Below are positions 1-11,558 of a stretch of 64,000 nt of DNA, piece by piece. Position 1 is the first letter of the stretch, and every line of letters begins with the position of its first letter. A program made the translations under genes and the position numbers. This stretch comes from Hahella chejuensis KCTC 2396 (GTDB lineage Bacteria; Pseudomonadota; Gammaproteobacteria; Pseudomonadales; Oleiphilaceae), in contig NC_007645.1 of the NCBI RefSeq assembly GCF_000012985.1, forward strand, positions 6,102,001 through 6,166,000. The letters run 5' to 3'. The notes under the pieces were generated by a model, which was given only the letters and a program-made list of their open reading frames with translations, had not been told where the DNA came from and made no database searches.

Positions 1-627
1 AGAAGTATCGCTAAGGTCCAGCGGCGGAACGCCGACATACTGCACGGAAGTCCCCCGCGCGCCGCAGGCGCGGGCAAGCTGCTGAGTGATCTGTAGCTGC
101 CCCACCAACAATAAGCCGAAGGCTCCGGATTGTTCGGGGTTGAAGCGTGTGACAAGCAGCTCAAGAGATTCATCTGACAGCTCATGAGCGTCGTCAATAA
201 TAAAAAGGGTGCGCAGGCCTGACGCAAAGCTTCTCTCGCAGCTCTGCATTATTTCCGCCAGTAAAACCTTAGTGGAGAGGTTACTTTCAGCCGTTGGCAG
301 TTCAAGGCCCGTCGCCAACTGTATAACAAGCGCCTCGGCGCCTTCCAACAGACCCGGCTTCAACAGCACAATTCTAAGCGCTTCGCCTTCCAGCTCAATC
401 AGGCGTTTTAGCAGTAAAGACTTACCACCTCCTTTCGGGGCGGTCAGGGCGACAATGCGTTCCGCAAAATGAATCAGATGGCGCAGGTTTTCAATAACCT
501 CGCCATAACGCCCCACTTGCAGCAGATCAGCGCGACGGCCGTCAAAAGGGTCGCCGTCTACGCCATAGACCTCACGCCATACGTCTAACGCAAACGCTGG
601 CTCCTGCTGTACGCCTGTTTCTTGCAT
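1..627 (-). CDS. AAA-type ATPase, N-terminal part (DamX/ExeA-like), cut by left edge
   Basis: The reading frame starts at ATG 627 and stays open to base 1, so only the first 209 residues are seen. A P-loop (APKGGGKS, about residues 63-70) and a Walker B stretch (TLFIIDDAHE, about 141-150) mark an ATPase of the ExeA/GspA/DamX N-terminal type. The start lies 14 bases downstream of the aroB stop. The order aroK-aroB-damX is standard in gammaproteobacteria, where DamX-type proteins carry a C-terminal SPOR domain that binds septal peptidoglycan. That end lies outside the window, so the DamX assignment rests on position plus the ATPase motifs. Confidence 0.8.
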   Translation of the reverse strand, partial: MQETGVQQEPAFALDVWREVYGVDGDPFDGRRADLLQVGRYGEVIENLRHLIHFAERIVALTAPKGGGKSLLLKRLIELEGEALRIVLLKPGLLEGAEALVIQLATGLELPTAESNLSTKVLLAEIMQSCERSFASGLRTLFIIDDAHELSDESLELLVTRFNPEQSGAFGLLLVGQLQITQQLARACGARGTSVQYVGVPPLDLSDTS

Positions 628-641
628 CAAAGTTCGAACAA

Positions 642-1739
642 CTAATGAGTGGTGAAAAGCGCCAAGGTTTCCTGCAGCATGTCCGCAGGGAAGTCAGCAG
701 TCACATCAGCCCGTCCCAGCGACTCCAACAGCACCAGGCGCAACTGCCCATCCAGCACTTTTTTATCGATAGCCATATAACGGATAAAATCGCCTTTCGT
801 CATACTCACTGGGGGACGGACAGGCAAATCCGCACGACTGATCAATTTTGTAATTCGCTCGCAATCCTGCTCATTCAGTCTTCCCATACGACGCGATAAA
901 TCCGCCGCCATCAACATTCCTACGGCTACCGCTTCGCCATGCAACCACTCTTTGTAGTGGGTGTAAGCTTCAATAGCATGTCCGAAGGTATGGCCGAGGT
1001 TCAATATGGCGCGTAGCCCCTGCTCTGTCTCATCTGCAGCGACCACTTCCGCTTTAATTTCACAGGAACGCTTAATGGCGTGGGTAATGGCGGCAGCGTC
1101 GAGCTCCTTAATCAGGTCAATATTCTCTTCCAGCCAGCTAAAAAACGCCTGATCGTAAATAAGACCATACTTAATAACTTCCGCCAGGCCCGCTGACACT
1201 TCCGCCGCCGGGAGGGTTTTGAGCGTGTCTGTGTCAATAACCACTGCTCTCGGCTGGTAGAAGGCGCCTATCATATTTTTACCCTGCGGATGATTCACGC
1301 CGGTTTTGCCGCCAACCGAAGAATCCACCTGCGATAATAAAGTGGTAGGGACCTGAATAAAGTCCACCCCTCGCTGATAGCAAGCGGCGGCGAAGCCGGT
1401 CATATCGCCGATCACGCCACCGCCAAGGGCGATAAGCGTTGTAGTACGGTTATGTTTCTGGGTTAGCAGATGGTCAAAGATGTTATTCAGTGAGTCCAGA
1501 TTCTTGAACTGCTCACCATCTTCCAAGATCGTCTTGTCAACTTGAAAGCCTTCAAGACTGGCCTCAAGCTGCGCCAAATAAAGAGGAGCGATCGTTTCAT
1601 TGGTGACGATCATCACCTGCTTGCGCCTAATGGCGTCCGTAAAATAGCTCGATACCTTCAGCAAGCCTGCTCCGATGTAGATTGGGTAGCTACGGTCGCC
1701 TAGCTCGACCTGAAGGGTTTCCATAGTCATCTGTTTCAT
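642..1739 (-). CDS. aroB: 3-dehydroquinate synthase AroB
   Basis: Catalyses the second step of the shikimate pathway, DAHP to 3-dehydroquinate, with NAD and a divalent metal, in the cytoplasm. Family features are clear: [13 protein letters not shown] (NAD and phosphate binding), [20 protein letters not shown] (active site), and the metal-site histidines in [11 protein letters not shown] and [10 protein letters not shown]. At 365 residues it has normal length. The start at 1739 overlaps the aroK stop in an ATGA arrangement, implying translational coupling. Methionines at residues 4 and 6 are alternative starts, and the E. coli protein begins near the sixth residue here. Confidence 0.97.
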   Translation of the reverse strand: MKQMTMETLQVELGDRSYPIYIGAGLLKVSSYFTDAIRRKQVMIVTNETIAPLYLAQLEASLEGFQVDKTILEDGEQFKNLDSLNNIFDHLLTQKHNRTTTLIALGGGVIGDMTGFAAACYQRGVDFIQVPTTLLSQVDSSVGGKTGVNHPQGKNMIGAFYQPRAVVIDTDTLKTLPAAEVSAGLAEVIKYGLIYDQAFFSWLEENIDLIKELDAAAITHAIKRSCEIKAEVVAADETEQGLRAILNLGHTFGHAIEAYTHYKEWLHGEAVAVGMLMAADLSRRMGRLNEQDCERITKLISRADLPVRPPVSMTKGDFIRYMAIDKKVLDGQLRLVLLESLGRADVTADFPADMLQETLALFTTH

Positions 1740-2275
1740 CGCTCGACAGTTTCCTCACGTGATGCCCGAAGTGTTTTCACAATATCCCGCACGACTCCTT
1801 TGGGACGCTTACTATCGGTACTGATAATCAGGTCAGCTATGGATCTGTATATTGGCTCGCGTACTGACATTAGTTTCTTCAGCACACTGAGAGGGTCTTC
1901 ACTACGCAACAAAGGTCTTTTGCGGTCTTTCCGAGTGCGCTGATATTGCTGCTCTACGGAGGTATGGAGATAAACGATGAAGCCGTTTTCTTTCAATGCG
2001 ATCTGATTGTCAGGATCTACAACAGCGCCGCCTCCCGTCGCAATGACGACCGCATCTCGCTGCGAAAGGTCAGCAATAACGCTCTTTTCACGCCCACGAA
2101 AGCCAACCTCGCCTTCCACATCGAATATCCAGGGGATATCAGCGCCGCAGCGGGCCTCGATTTCACGATCAGAGTCTACAAACTCAAACTGAAGCTCTTT
2201 CGCGAGCAACTTGCCGATTGTAGTTTTACCGGTCCCCATAGGGCCCACCAGAACGACATTCTTCTTCGCTTTCAC
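1736..2275 (-). CDS. aroK: Shikimate kinase AroK
   Basis: Phosphorylates shikimate to shikimate 3-phosphate with ATP. The P-loop [11 protein letters not shown] follows the start closely; DSDREIE (substrate Asp), VGFRGRE (shikimate-binding Arg) and ATGGGAV (substrate loop) follow in the usual order. I chose the GTG at 2275, giving [14 protein letters not shown] and 179 residues, the family length. The frame is open upstream to 2362, but those extra residues are unlike the family, and the longest version would start inside the pilQ terminator. A GGA about 10 bases upstream could be the ribosome site. It overlaps aroB by four bases. Confidence 0.92.
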   Translation of the reverse strand: MKAKKNVVLVGPMGTGKTTIGKLLAKELQFEFVDSDREIEARCGADIPWIFDVEGEVGFRGREKSVIADLSQRDAVVIATGGGAVVDPDNQIALKENGFIVYLHTSVEQQYQRTRKDRKRPLLRSEDPLSVLKKLMSVREPIYRSIADLIISTDSKRPKGVVRDIVKTLRASREETVER

Positions 2276-2361
2276 CCGAACAGTCCATATTGATACGCCA
2301 CGGTAGCGGAGCATATCACGCCAATCCCGTCCCCCTCCACTTTTGCTGGCGAACAGGCACA

Positions 2362-2387
2362 AAAAAGCCGCCCTGCGGCGGCTTTTT
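2362..2387 (-). terminator. Intrinsic terminator after pilQ
   Basis: On the minus strand an 11-base-pair stem (AAAAAGCCGCC against GGCGGCTTTTT) with a 4-base loop is followed by a T-run, 17 bases after the pilQ stop. It closes the pilMNOPQ transcript and separates it from aroKB, which therefore need their own promoter or read-through. Confidence 0.9.
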
Positions 2388-2403
2388 ATCTCGTCACTTA
2401 ACC

Positions 2404-4566
2404 TTAATTTTCGATCAGGCCGTTAGTGATTAGTTTGGGGGTGATGAACACCAGCAACTCAGAGCGTTCATTTACATTTTCAGTCTTTCTGAACAACCTA
2501 CCAAGATAGGGAATATCGCCCAGGAACGGAGTCTTTGTCACAGTAGAAGACTGCTCAGATGTAAAAATTCCACCCAAGACTATTGTTTCGCCGTTACCAA
2601 CCAAAACTTGAGTCTCGATCTCGTTGGTGTCAATACTAGGAATATTAGCGGTTACAACGCCACGAGAATCTTGGTTAATAACCAGATCCATAATAATTTT
2701 ATCGTCCGGCGTAATCTGCGGAGTTACTTCTAACGACAGCACAGCCTTCTTAAAGGAGACTGATGTGGCTCCACTGGACGACGCTTCTTGATATGGGATC
2801 TCTTCTCCAGACTCAATTCTAGCAGTCTGCCTATCCGCAGTTACGATTTTAGGTTGAGCGACAATTTCCCCTTTACCATCTGACTCAAATGCTGAAAGCT
2901 CCATCTGTAACAATGTTGACCCTTTACTAAAACCGATCGCCAGTCCGCTAGTATTAGCTCTAGTAACCCCTAGATCAACAGCCAATGCACTAGGAAATGT
3001 AGCCAAAGTAGGGCCATCAGGGATAGTGGTGTCTCCACTATTGCGGTTGTTGAGTAGCTCAGTGTTAAATCGAGCAATCTCATTACTGGCTTCAATATTT
3101 GATTCCATTCCACCACCAATGAGAATCTGGCCAGAGTCATCATTACCTGCAACACGGGTCCCCCCCCACTGAACACCTAGCTCTTCAACAGCGTCGGACC
3201 TAGCTCGAACAATTCGAGCCTCAATGAGCACCTGACTTACAGGTATATCCCAAGTCTGAATGAGTCTCCGAACCTGGCCAATTTTATCAGCAGTTTCTCG
3301 AATACTGATTGTATTTGTTCTTTCATCTGAAGATATAAACCCTCTAGTAGAGATTAAGTCCTTATCTTCTTTCAATAAGTTAACAATATCTTTCGCCTTA
3401 GCGTAATTAATCTGCACAACCTCTAAACGAACTGGAGCAAGCTCCTTCACTTGCTTACTTGCTTCAAGCTCCAGCTTTTCCCGCGCTGCAATTTCTTCTG
3501 CTGGAGCAACTAACAGGACATTACCGACCTTACGCTGGTCAAGACCTTTAGTTTTAAGGATCAACTCTAAAGCCTGATCCCAAGGAACATTCTGCAATCT
3601 AAGCGTAATACGACCTCCAACAGTGTCACTGGCAACCAAGTTAAGGCCAGTAAAATCAGCAATCAACTGCAGAACAGAACGCACTTCAATGTCTTGGAAG
3701 TTAAGTGACAACTTCTCCCCTGTATAAGGGAATTTCTCTTTTCTACGTTGCTCTGACTCATCTTCAGTTAATGGCTCTACAGCTAAAGTGAACTGATTAT
3801 CAGCCTGATAAGCCAAGTAATCGTAGTCACCTGTCGGCTTAACAACCAAAACTGTATCCCCCCCTTCCATGTAGGAGTCAACTATTCTCACTGGGGTAGC
3901 AAAATCTGTAACGTCCAGCCTTCTTTGCAAGTTCGCTGGCAACGTTACTCCGGCAAATTGCAGCCTGATATTTCCTGCCTCTTCAGACATATCCACGCTT
4001 ACTTTCGAGTTGGTAAGAGTGATCAGAATACGCCCATCGCCCTTCTCGCCTCTCAGGAAGTCAATTTCCGATATTGAAGGCTTGCCAGAGTAGCTATTAT
4101 TGACTTGGGCCGTTGCAGAGCTTGACGTAGATGTAAGTGTAGACGCTGAGGAATCTTGAGAACTCGAACTGGTAACACCAGGGCCAGAATTTACCCCCAA
4201 TTGAAGAACAAGGGTATTACCGTTTATTCCAGTCGTGTAGGGAACTAGTTCGAGCAGATTTACAATAATACGTGTTCGCCCAGTAGCTTCTAATACAGTC
4301 ACACTTTGAGTATTGCCTTTTGAAAGCTGATGATTTCTTTCTGAAAGGCCATTAGTAATGCCTTCAAAATCTAACGCGATTCGTGCTGGCTGCTCAATTG
4401 TGTACCCTTTAGGTTCTGGAGGAACAGAGTCAAAATGCAATTTGACCTCAGTCCGATCCCCAGGAAGGGCGGCGAATTCAATTCCAGTCAAACTGGCTGC
4501 TCCGGTCAAACCGCTTATGCCTAGCGCTAGTAACGACAACCAGACTCTAAAAATGCGCGCTGTCAT
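2404..4566 (-). CDS. pilQ: Type IV pilus secretin PilQ
   Basis: Outer-membrane secretin channel through which the type IV pilus is extruded. The start at 4566 is preceded by TTGGAG and gives a clean signal peptide (MTARIFRVWLSLLALG..., cleavage near GAA). An in-frame ATG at 4611 overlapping the pilP stop would add 15 residues ahead of the signal peptide and is less likely. Visible in order: two AMIN-type peptidoglycan-binding domains (about 25-110 and 165-265), the STN/N0 domain (FQDIEVRSVLQLIADFTGLNLV), an N1 domain, and the C-terminal secretin core with VPYLGRLFR and a final LLVFITPKLI strand. Last gene of pilMNOPQ. Confidence 0.97.
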   Translation of the reverse strand: MTARIFRVWLSLLALGISGLTGAASLTGIEFAALPGDRTEVKLHFDSVPPEPKGYTIEQPARIALDFEGITNGLSERNHQLSKGNTQSVTVLEATGRTRIIVNLLELVPYTTGINGNTLVLQLGVNSGPGVTSSSSQDSSASTLTSTSSSATAQVNNSYSGKPSISEIDFLRGEKGDGRILITLTNSKVSVDMSEEAGNIRLQFAGVTLPANLQRRLDVTDFATPVRIVDSYMEGGDTVLVVKPTGDYDYLAYQADNQFTLAVEPLTEDESEQRRKEKFPYTGEKLSLNFQDIEVRSVLQLIADFTGLNLVASDTVGGRITLRLQNVPWDQALELILKTKGLDQRKVGNVLLVAPAEEIAAREKLELEASKQVKELAPVRLEVVQINYAKAKDIVNLLKEDKDLISTRGFISSDERTNTISIRETADKIGQVRRLIQTWDIPVSQVLIEARIVRARSDAVEELGVQWGGTRVAGNDDSGQILIGGGMESNIEASNEIARFNTELLNNRNSGDTTIPDGPTLATFPSALAVDLGVTRANTSGLAIGFSKGSTLLQMELSAFESDGKGEIVAQPKIVTADRQTARIESGEEIPYQEASSSGATSVSFKKAVLSLEVTPQITPDDKIIMDLVINQDSRGVVTANIPSIDTNEIETQVLVGNGETIVLGGIFTSEQSSTVTKTPFLGDIPYLGRLFRKTENVNERSELLVFITPKLITNGLIEN

Positions 4567-4610
4567 TGTTTTCTCCAAAAGATTCTCAAATGGCCTAAGG
4601 TATACCTTCA

Positions 4611-5153
4611 TTAATTCACTTCCTTCAACCCGAGGGTCCTCGGCCGTTCAAACCAACCGCCCTGCCCATCAGAAACTATTTCTACAATATCAATACCAAC
4701 GTCAGATATCGCAACGACCCTTCCATGATTTTTACCCATATACTGCCCCTTTCTTACCCGGTGAATTCCCCCTTGCCCATCATTCACTAGAGCATAAAGA
4801 GTATTCTCACCGTCTTTATTTATCGTTCCCACCATACTCATAGAGCCAATGGCAAAGCTCTCAAGCAACTCTGGGGGACGATTTAAGTCGGGCTTCACAC
4901 TACTTTTAGGCTTATCTTCAATTTGGGCCAACTTTAGCTCCTGGGGCGGGGCAAAAGGCGAGCGCCGGTTAGCTGTACTATAAGAAAATGCTTGATATGC
5001 CTTAGGCTCAGGTAGCGGCTCAATACGTTTTTTAGGTCTCGCTTTAACCTCTTGAACAAAGGCTTGTAAATCATCAAAGCCTCCGCTTGAAGAGCACCCG
5101 CTCAGCCCTCCAAAAAACACAATTAAAGCGGATATCAATATCAACCTCTTCAT
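4611..5153 (-). CDS. pilP: Type IV pilus lipoprotein PilP
   Basis: Inner-membrane lipoprotein that links the PilMNO platform to the PilQ secretin. The lipobox LSGC puts the acylated cysteine at residue 20. A proline-rich, unstructured stretch follows, then a beta domain with the family pattern MVGTINKDGENTLYALV...GGIHRVRKGQYMG. At 180 residues it has usual length. Start and stop overlap neighbours by one base (TAATG at both junctions), as expected for a tightly coupled operon. Confidence 0.95.
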   Translation of the reverse strand: MKRLILISALIVFFGGLSGCSSSGGFDDLQAFVQEVKARPKKRIEPLPEPKAYQAFSYSTANRRSPFAPPQELKLAQIEDKPKSSVKPDLNRPPELLESFAIGSMSMVGTINKDGENTLYALVNDGQGGIHRVRKGQYMGKNHGRVVAISDVGIDIVEIVSDGQGGWFERPRTLGLKEVN

Positions 5154-5767
5154 TACTTCGCTCCGCCAGCATTATAGCGATAAGTTTTAGCCTGAATATC
5201 CATAGACAAGGCCTCCCCCTCCTTACCACTCTTAATAGTGAAATCATGAAGAGTAACAATTCTAGAAAGCCCTGCTACGCCACTGACAAAAGAGGCTAAG
5301 TCGTGATACCCCCCTTGCACTTTGATATCAATCGGGAGTTCCACATAAAACTCTTTAGAGACTTCAGACCTTAGATCAATTGATGACAACTCAAGCCCAC
5401 TTAGCGAACCAATGGAGGATATATCTTCCAACAAACCAGGCACCTCCGTATCACTCGGAAGCTGCTTTAGCAAATCACCAAACGTTTTCTCCATTTCCAC
5501 CATTTGCGCTTTATATTCTTCCAAGTTAGAAACTTGAGCAGCCTTACCCTCAAACTGCTTTCTTAAGTCAATTTCTTCTGTTTGTTTAGTTTCCAACTCT
5601 AGATCCAAGTCCTTTATATCGAACCAATATACTGCGCCCATTACTATGGAGATTAAGATAATACAGCATATGATTTTAATCGGAGCAGGCCATGACCCTG
5701 CATTATTAAAGTCTAAATCACTTAAGTCGAAGCCTTTCACACTCTCAAGGGAGTCAGCAAAGCTCAT
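5153..5767 (-). CDS. pilO: Type IV pilus inner-membrane protein PilO
   Basis: Bitopic inner-membrane protein that dimerises with PilN and contacts PilP. One membrane segment (about residues 29-47, IKIICCIILISIVMGAVYW) is followed by a coiled coil (about 50-90) and a ferredoxin-like periplasmic domain with the family motif DIKVQGGYHDLASFVSGVAGLSRIVTLHDF. 204 residues, normal for the family. It begins one base after the pilN stop, with a GGAGG-like ribosome site inside the end of pilN. Confidence 0.95.
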   Translation of the reverse strand: MSFADSLESVKGFDLSDLDFNNAGSWPAPIKIICCIILISIVMGAVYWFDIKDLDLELETKQTEEIDLRKQFEGKAAQVSNLEEYKAQMVEMEKTFGDLLKQLPSDTEVPGLLEDISSIGSLSGLELSSIDLRSEVSKEFYVELPIDIKVQGGYHDLASFVSGVAGLSRIVTLHDFTIKSGKEGEALSMDIQAKTYRYNAGGAK

Positions 5768-5768
5768 A

Positions 5769-6334
5769 TCAGGCCCCTCCTTTTCTACTTTCTTCTTTCG
5801 GCGCCTCTTGCTTCACTGTCATATTAAAGGTGCTTTTCGATTCACCATCTCTAAGCGCCTTAACTGAAGTCAAATTAGGCTCTTTAAACCAATCAGACTC
5901 ATCAAGTCTCCGCATCAAGCTAGATATCCTGCTGTTCGATTCGCCAACACCTTTAATCTCTAGTGTCTCACCTTTCTTAACCAAGTTTGTAAAGTAAACC
6001 CCATCTGGATTGGTTTTTACCAGCTCATCGAAAACACGTACAATAATCGGGCGCTTACCTTGGAGATCTTGAATAACCTTCATGCGCTCGATCAACGCAT
6101 CGCGCTTTTTCTTAAGCTCACGTATTTCCTTTATCTGTTTCTCTAGCTGGGCAATTTCATTTCGAACATAATTGTTACGCTGAACTTGGTACTCGATTGC
6201 CCCCTCTACGTAACGATGCCAAAGAAAGCCTGCGCCTGCGCTAATGATTAGCATGCCTAGCAGCACTGTAATAAACTGCTTCTGTCGCTCAGCCCGAAGT
6301 TCTTCCCGCCAGGGGCGGAGGTTAATACGCGCCA

Positions 6335-6335
<1 letters not shown>
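5769..6335 (-). CDS. pilN: Type IV pilus inner-membrane protein PilN
   Basis: Inner-membrane pilus platform protein. The N-terminal INLRPWREE sequence is the conserved tail that docks on the cytoplasmic PilM. A membrane helix follows (about 22-42), then a coiled coil (about 50-95) and a small periplasmic domain (VYFTNLVKKGETLEIKGVGES). 188 residues. It overlaps the pilM stop by one base. Confidence 0.95.
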
Positions 6336-7576
<1,241 letters not shown>

Positions 7577-9988
7577 ATGCGAAATTTTGTGAGGCTCTTA
7601 CGATTTTTAAGTTGGATGTTCGCGGCGGGCCTCGCCGCCGGTATCGTTATTGCATCCAGCTTCTATCTTTTCTTATCGCCCAACTTGCCGGATGTGGAGC
7701 AACTAAGGTCCGTCCAACTCCAGACCCCACTGCGAATATATACCCGCGACCAGCAACTGTTAGGCGAATTTGGCGAAAAGCGAAGAACGCCCGTTTCCTA
7801 CAACCAAATCCCTACAAACCTTGTCAACGCCTTCCTTGCCGCGGAAGACTCCGCTTTCTTCGAGCACCAAGGCGTAAATGTAAAGAGCTTGGCGCGCGCA
7901 TCTTTGCAGCTTGCCAGTACTGGCCGCATTCAGTCCGGCGGCAGCACGATTACAATGCAAGTCGCAAAAAACTTCTTCCTCAGTCAGGAACGCACTTTCG
8001 ACCGAAAATTCAATGAGATACTTTTGGCTTTAAAGATTGAGCGCGAACTTGAAAAACCGGAAATCCTTGAACTTTACCTAAACAAAATCTATCTAGGGAA
8101 TAGGGCATATGGCATAGAAGCCGCAGCAAATGCTTATTATGGGAAGAGCATCAAAGAACTGACGCTTGCTCAGGCGGCAATGATCGCCGGCCTTCCTAAA
8201 GCCCCGTCAAAATACAACCCTATCGCATCACCAGATCGGGCGCTGATTCGCAGAAACTGGATACTAGGCCGTATGCAGGAGCTTGGTATGATTACTCCAG
8301 AACAGCAGGCCGAAGCCCGCAAGGCGCCAGTCACTGCCAGCTATCATGGCGCACAACCCGAGGCGAACGCGCCTTACGTAGCGGAAATGGCTCGTCAGGA
8401 AATCGTCAATCGCTTTGGCGTAGACGCCTATACCGACGGCTACAATGTCATTCTGACAATCGACAGCAAATTACAGAAGGAAGCGGATGCCGCCTTAAAG
8501 CGGGGACTCGTCGAATACAGCGAACGCCATGGCTACAAAGGTCCCGCCGGACACATAGATGCGCCAGAGGGTGATGAAGCGCTTAATATTGTCGTAGAGC
8601 GCTTAAAAGAGTTCCCCTCTGTTGGAGCTCTCAAGCCTGCATGGGTCGTCGCCGTCACAGAGAAGAAAGCGACTCTCTTAATGTCCTCCGGCGACACCGC
8701 CACACTACTCTGGGAAGGTATGGCCTGGGCGCGCAAGTACGTCCATGTTAACGAACGCGGCGGTTCTCCCAAGAAAGCGGAGGATATATTCAAGCAGGGC
8801 GACGTCATTTATGTGAAACAGCATGATGACAAACTGTTCCTCAGCCAGATTCCCAAGGTTCAAGGCGCCGTAGTGTCACTTGCGCCAGGAGATGGCGCCA
8901 TTTTGGCGCTGACTGGCGGCTTTGACTTCTTCTTGAGCAAATTCAACCGCGCCACTCAGGCATTGAGACAACCCGGCTCCAACTTCAAACCTTTTGTTTA
9001 TCTGGCGGCCCTGGAGAATGGAGCCACCGCCTCGACAACAATAAATGACGCTCCCGTTGTTTTTGAAGACGCCAATCTTGAGGACTCATGGCGACCGCAA
9101 AACTCATCCCTGAACTTTAACGGCCCAATGAGGCTAAGAAAGGCGCTTTATCAGTCCCGCAACCTTGTTTCTATACGCTTGCTGCAAAAAGTCGGTATCG
9201 ACACAACCGTCAAATTCCTCTCGCAAGTCGGATTTGAGGAAAGCCGAATCCCTCGCAACCTCTCACTTGCTTTAGGCTCGGTTGAATACACGCCAATGAA
9301 TGTAGTGTCGGGCTACGCGGCCATCGCCAACGGCGGATACAAAGTAAGCCCCTACCTTATAGACAAAGTCATCGACTATAACGGCAAAGTTGTTTATCAA
9401 AGTAATCCTGCTGTGGCGTGCAGCCAATGTGACAGCAATCGCAGGAATTCTGACAGCAAGGACCAACCTCAGAGCAATATTGCCCCCCCAATTGCTGACC
9501 CGAGGTCGGTCTATATTTTAAATAGCATCTTGCAAGACGTTATCAAGCGAGGCACTGCAACTAAAGCCTTGTCTCTTGGCAGAAGCGACCTTGCAGGAAA
9601 AACTGGCACAACCAATGATCAGGTTGACGCCTGGTTCTCTGGCTACAACGCTAATATTGCGACGACTGTTTGGGTAGGCTTTGATCAGCCGTCAACGCTA
9701 GGTCGTCGAGAATACGGCAGCCGCGCCGCACTCCCCATATGGATCGACTTTATGGAAGACGCCCTCAAAGATACACCAGAAGCACAGCTCAAGCAGCCGC
9801 CCGGCATAGTCACGGTCAAGATTGACCCGAACACCGGCGAGCGCGCTGCGCCCGGACAGGATGACGCGATTTTTGAAATGTTTAAGGCAGAGACTGTGCC
9901 ACAAGTGGTGCGTCAAGACTCCCCTACCTATGACGGAGGGAGCAGCGGCTCCAGCGATACGCCGCTAATGGAGATGATTTTTAATTAG
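7577..9988 (+). CDS. ponA: Penicillin-binding protein 1A
   Basis: Class A PBP that polymerises and cross-links peptidoglycan. One N-terminal membrane anchor (about residues 9-32) precedes the glycosyltransferase domain with its catalytic Glu in AAEDSAFFEHQGVN (E90) and the GGSTITMQVAKN motif. A PBP1A-type insertion (about 290-420) follows, then the transpeptidase with RQPGSNFKP (nucleophile S468, K471), the SRN of YQSRNLVS, and KTGTTNDQVDAW. 803 residues, slightly shorter than E. coli PBP1A. Divergent from pilM as in Pseudomonas; ends at a strong terminator. Confidence 0.97.
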   Translation: MRNFVRLLRFLSWMFAAGLAAGIVIASSFYLFLSPNLPDVEQLRSVQLQTPLRIYTRDQQLLGEFGEKRRTPVSYNQIPTNLVNAFLAAEDSAFFEHQGVNVKSLARASLQLASTGRIQSGGSTITMQVAKNFFLSQERTFDRKFNEILLALKIERELEKPEILELYLNKIYLGNRAYGIEAAANAYYGKSIKELTLAQAAMIAGLPKAPSKYNPIASPDRALIRRNWILGRMQELGMITPEQQAEARKAPVTASYHGAQPEANAPYVAEMARQEIVNRFGVDAYTDGYNVILTIDSKLQKEADAALKRGLVEYSERHGYKGPAGHIDAPEGDEALNIVVERLKEFPSVGALKPAWVVAVTEKKATLLMSSGDTATLLWEGMAWARKYVHVNERGGSPKKAEDIFKQGDVIYVKQHDDKLFLSQIPKVQGAVVSLAPGDGAILALTGGFDFFLSKFNRATQALRQPGSNFKPFVYLAALENGATASTTINDAPVVFEDANLEDSWRPQNSSLNFNGPMRLRKALYQSRNLVSIRLLQKVGIDTTVKFLSQVGFEESRIPRNLSLALGSVEYTPMNVVSGYAAIANGGYKVSPYLIDKVIDYNGKVVYQSNPAVACSQCDSNRRNSDSKDQPQSNIAPPIADPRSVYILNSILQDVIKRGTATKALSLGRSDLAGKTGTTNDQVDAWFSGYNANIATTVWVGFDQPSTLGRREYGSRAALPIWIDFMEDALKDTPEAQLKQPPGIVTVKIDPNTGERAAPGQDDAIFEMFKAETVPQVVRQDSPTYDGGSSGSSDTPLMEMIFN

Positions 9989-10001
9989 CCCTCCTTCATC
10001 C

Positions 10002-10037
10002 CAAAAAAAGCCGCGCAATTGCGCGGCTTTTTTTGGC
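10002..10037. terminator. Bidirectional terminator between ponA and the malic enzyme gene
   Basis: A perfect 36-base palindrome: arms of CC, seven A and GCCGCGCAA on the left, mirrored on the right with a seven-T run. It sits between two convergent genes (stops at 9988 and 10046) and works as a terminator in both directions. Confidence 0.93.
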
Positions 10038-10045
10038 AGCTCAAA

Positions 10046-11317
10046 TCACACGATTTTAATATCGTCGATTGAGTTCAATGGATAGTGCTCTGGATAAGGC
10101 AAACGAGCCACACCTGAGTCAACCGCGGCTCTGGCGACAGCCGCACACACTTCGGTCAACAGACGAACGTCCATCGGCTTGGGGATAATATAGTTCTTAC
10201 CAAACTCAAACTTTTCGCCGCCATATGCGTCCACCACATCCTGCGGCACTGGCTGTTTAGCCAGTTCACGAATAGCGTTCACTGCCGCGACTTTCATCTC
10301 TTCATTAATGGCGGTTGCACGCACATCAAGGGCGCCGCGAAATATGAAAGGGAAACCCAGAACGTTGTTAACTTGGTTCGGGTAATCAGAACGCCCGGTA
10401 GCCATGATCAAATCGTCACGAGCCGCCAACGCCAGCTCAGGCTTGATTTCCGGATCAGGGTTGGAGCACGCGAAAATCACCGGATTCGGCGCCATGCTCT
10501 TCAACATATCCACCGAAAGCAGATCTGGGCCAGAGAGACCCACAAATACATCGGCCCCCTCACACGCGTCAGCCAGAGTACGCTTGTCAGTCTCCAACGC
10601 GAACATAGCCTTATATTGGTTGAGGTCATCACGACCGCTATGAATGACGCCTTTACGGTCAATCATATAAATGTTTTCCGATTTCGCGCCGCAGCTAATC
10701 AACAGCTTCATACAGGCCACCGCCGCAGCGCCCGCGCCCAGACACACAATTTTGGCTTCGCCAATTTGTTTGCCTTGCAGCTCCAACGCATTCAGCATGC
10801 CTGCCGCTGTAACAATGGCCGTGCCATGTTGATCATCGTGAAATACGGGGATAGAGCACTGCTCAATAAGCACTCTTTCAATTTCGAAACACTCTGGCGC
10901 TTTGATATCTTCAAGGTTAATTCCCCCGAAGGTATCCGCGATACGAGCGACCGTGTCAATAAACGCCTGTGGACTCTCCGCTTTGACTTCGATATCAAAT
11001 ACGTCGATTCCAGCGAAGCGCTTGAACAACACCCCTTTGCCTTCCATGACCGGCTTGCTGGCCAAGGGTCCTAAGTTACCCAGCCCAAGAATGGCCGTCC
11101 CATCAGATATCACCGCTACCAAATTCCCCTTATTGGTGTAGCGATATGCATTCTCCGCATCTTTGGCGATTTCGCGAACAGGCTCAGCTACGCCCGGGCT
11201 ATAAGCCAGGGACAGATCACGAGAAGTCGCCGTAGGTTTGGTAATCTCAACACTCAACTTACCCGGGCGCGGTTGTGCATGATACTCCAGCGCCGCTTTT
11301 TTCAACTCGTCTGACAT
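10046..11317 (-). CDS. maeB: Malic enzyme (short, NADP-type)
   Basis: Oxidative decarboxylation of malate to pyruvate, linking the TCA cycle to pyruvate and NAD(P)H. Family motifs: [15 protein letters not shown] near the N-terminus, [28 protein letters not shown] (metal/substrate), and a Rossmann site [16 protein letters not shown]. The chosen start at 11317 ([13 protein letters not shown]) has AGGA eight bases upstream and gives 423 residues, the size of the short form. The C-terminal phosphotransacetylase-like domain of E. coli MaeB (759 residues) is absent. An upstream ATG at 11380 would add 21 unconserved residues. Coenzyme preference cannot be read with certainty. Confidence 0.92.
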   Translation of the reverse strand: MSDELKKAALEYHAQPRPGKLSVEITKPTATSRDLSLAYSPGVAEPVREIAKDAENAYRYTNKGNLVAVISDGTAILGLGNLGPLASKPVMEGKGVLFKRFAGIDVFDIEVKAESPQAFIDTVARIADTFGGINLEDIKAPECFEIERVLIEQCSIPVFHDDQHGTAIVTAAGMLNALELQGKQIGEAKIVCLGAGAAAVACMKLLISCGAKSENIYMIDRKGVIHSGRDDLNQYKAMFALETDKRTLADACEGADVFVGLSGPDLLSVDMLKSMAPNPVIFACSNPDPEIKPELALAARDDLIMATGRSDYPNQVNNVLGFPFIFRGALDVRATAINEEMKVAAVNAIRELAKQPVPQDVVDAYGGEKFEFGKNYIIPKPMDVRLLTEVCAAVARAAVDSGVARLPYPEHYPLNSIDDIKIV

Positions 11318-11510
11318 TGCTTTTATCCTACTCTCTAATGATGGGATTACCGTCGCCCAAAAGGCTAAACGAACCTCCACTTTTTTATATATTTTATATT
11401 GCCCGAAAGAACCGGAGGCACATTATTACTTGTTTAATTTCTGCGCTCAAGGGAAACCACGGCGGTTTCAGCGACTTAAGCAAAACCTGGGGCGATACAG
11501 GTCCAGAAAA
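11318..11510. promoter_or_regulatory. Upstream region of the malic enzyme gene
   Basis: About 190 bases without a gene, between the malic enzyme start and the rpmE terminator. It is AT-rich around 11380-11400 (a TTTTTTATATATTTTATATT run) and should hold the malic enzyme promoter. No clear pair of promoter boxes or operator was recognised. Confidence 0.35.
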
Positions 11511-11540
11511 TAAAAAAGGCGCCAATGGGCGCCTTTTTTA
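11511..11540 (-). terminator. Intrinsic terminator after rpmE
   Basis: Stem of GGCGCC against GGCGCC, extended by six A-T pairs, with a short loop and a T-run on the minus strand. It lies 18 bases after the rpmE stop. Because it is symmetrical it could also act in the other direction. Confidence 0.9.
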
Positions 11541-11558
11541 TTATTGGGTGTTCTGCGA

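Noticed and set aside
2276-2362. N-terminal extension of aroK up to 2362
   Set aside because: The extra residues are not shikimate-kinase-like, and the region begins inside the pilQ terminator.
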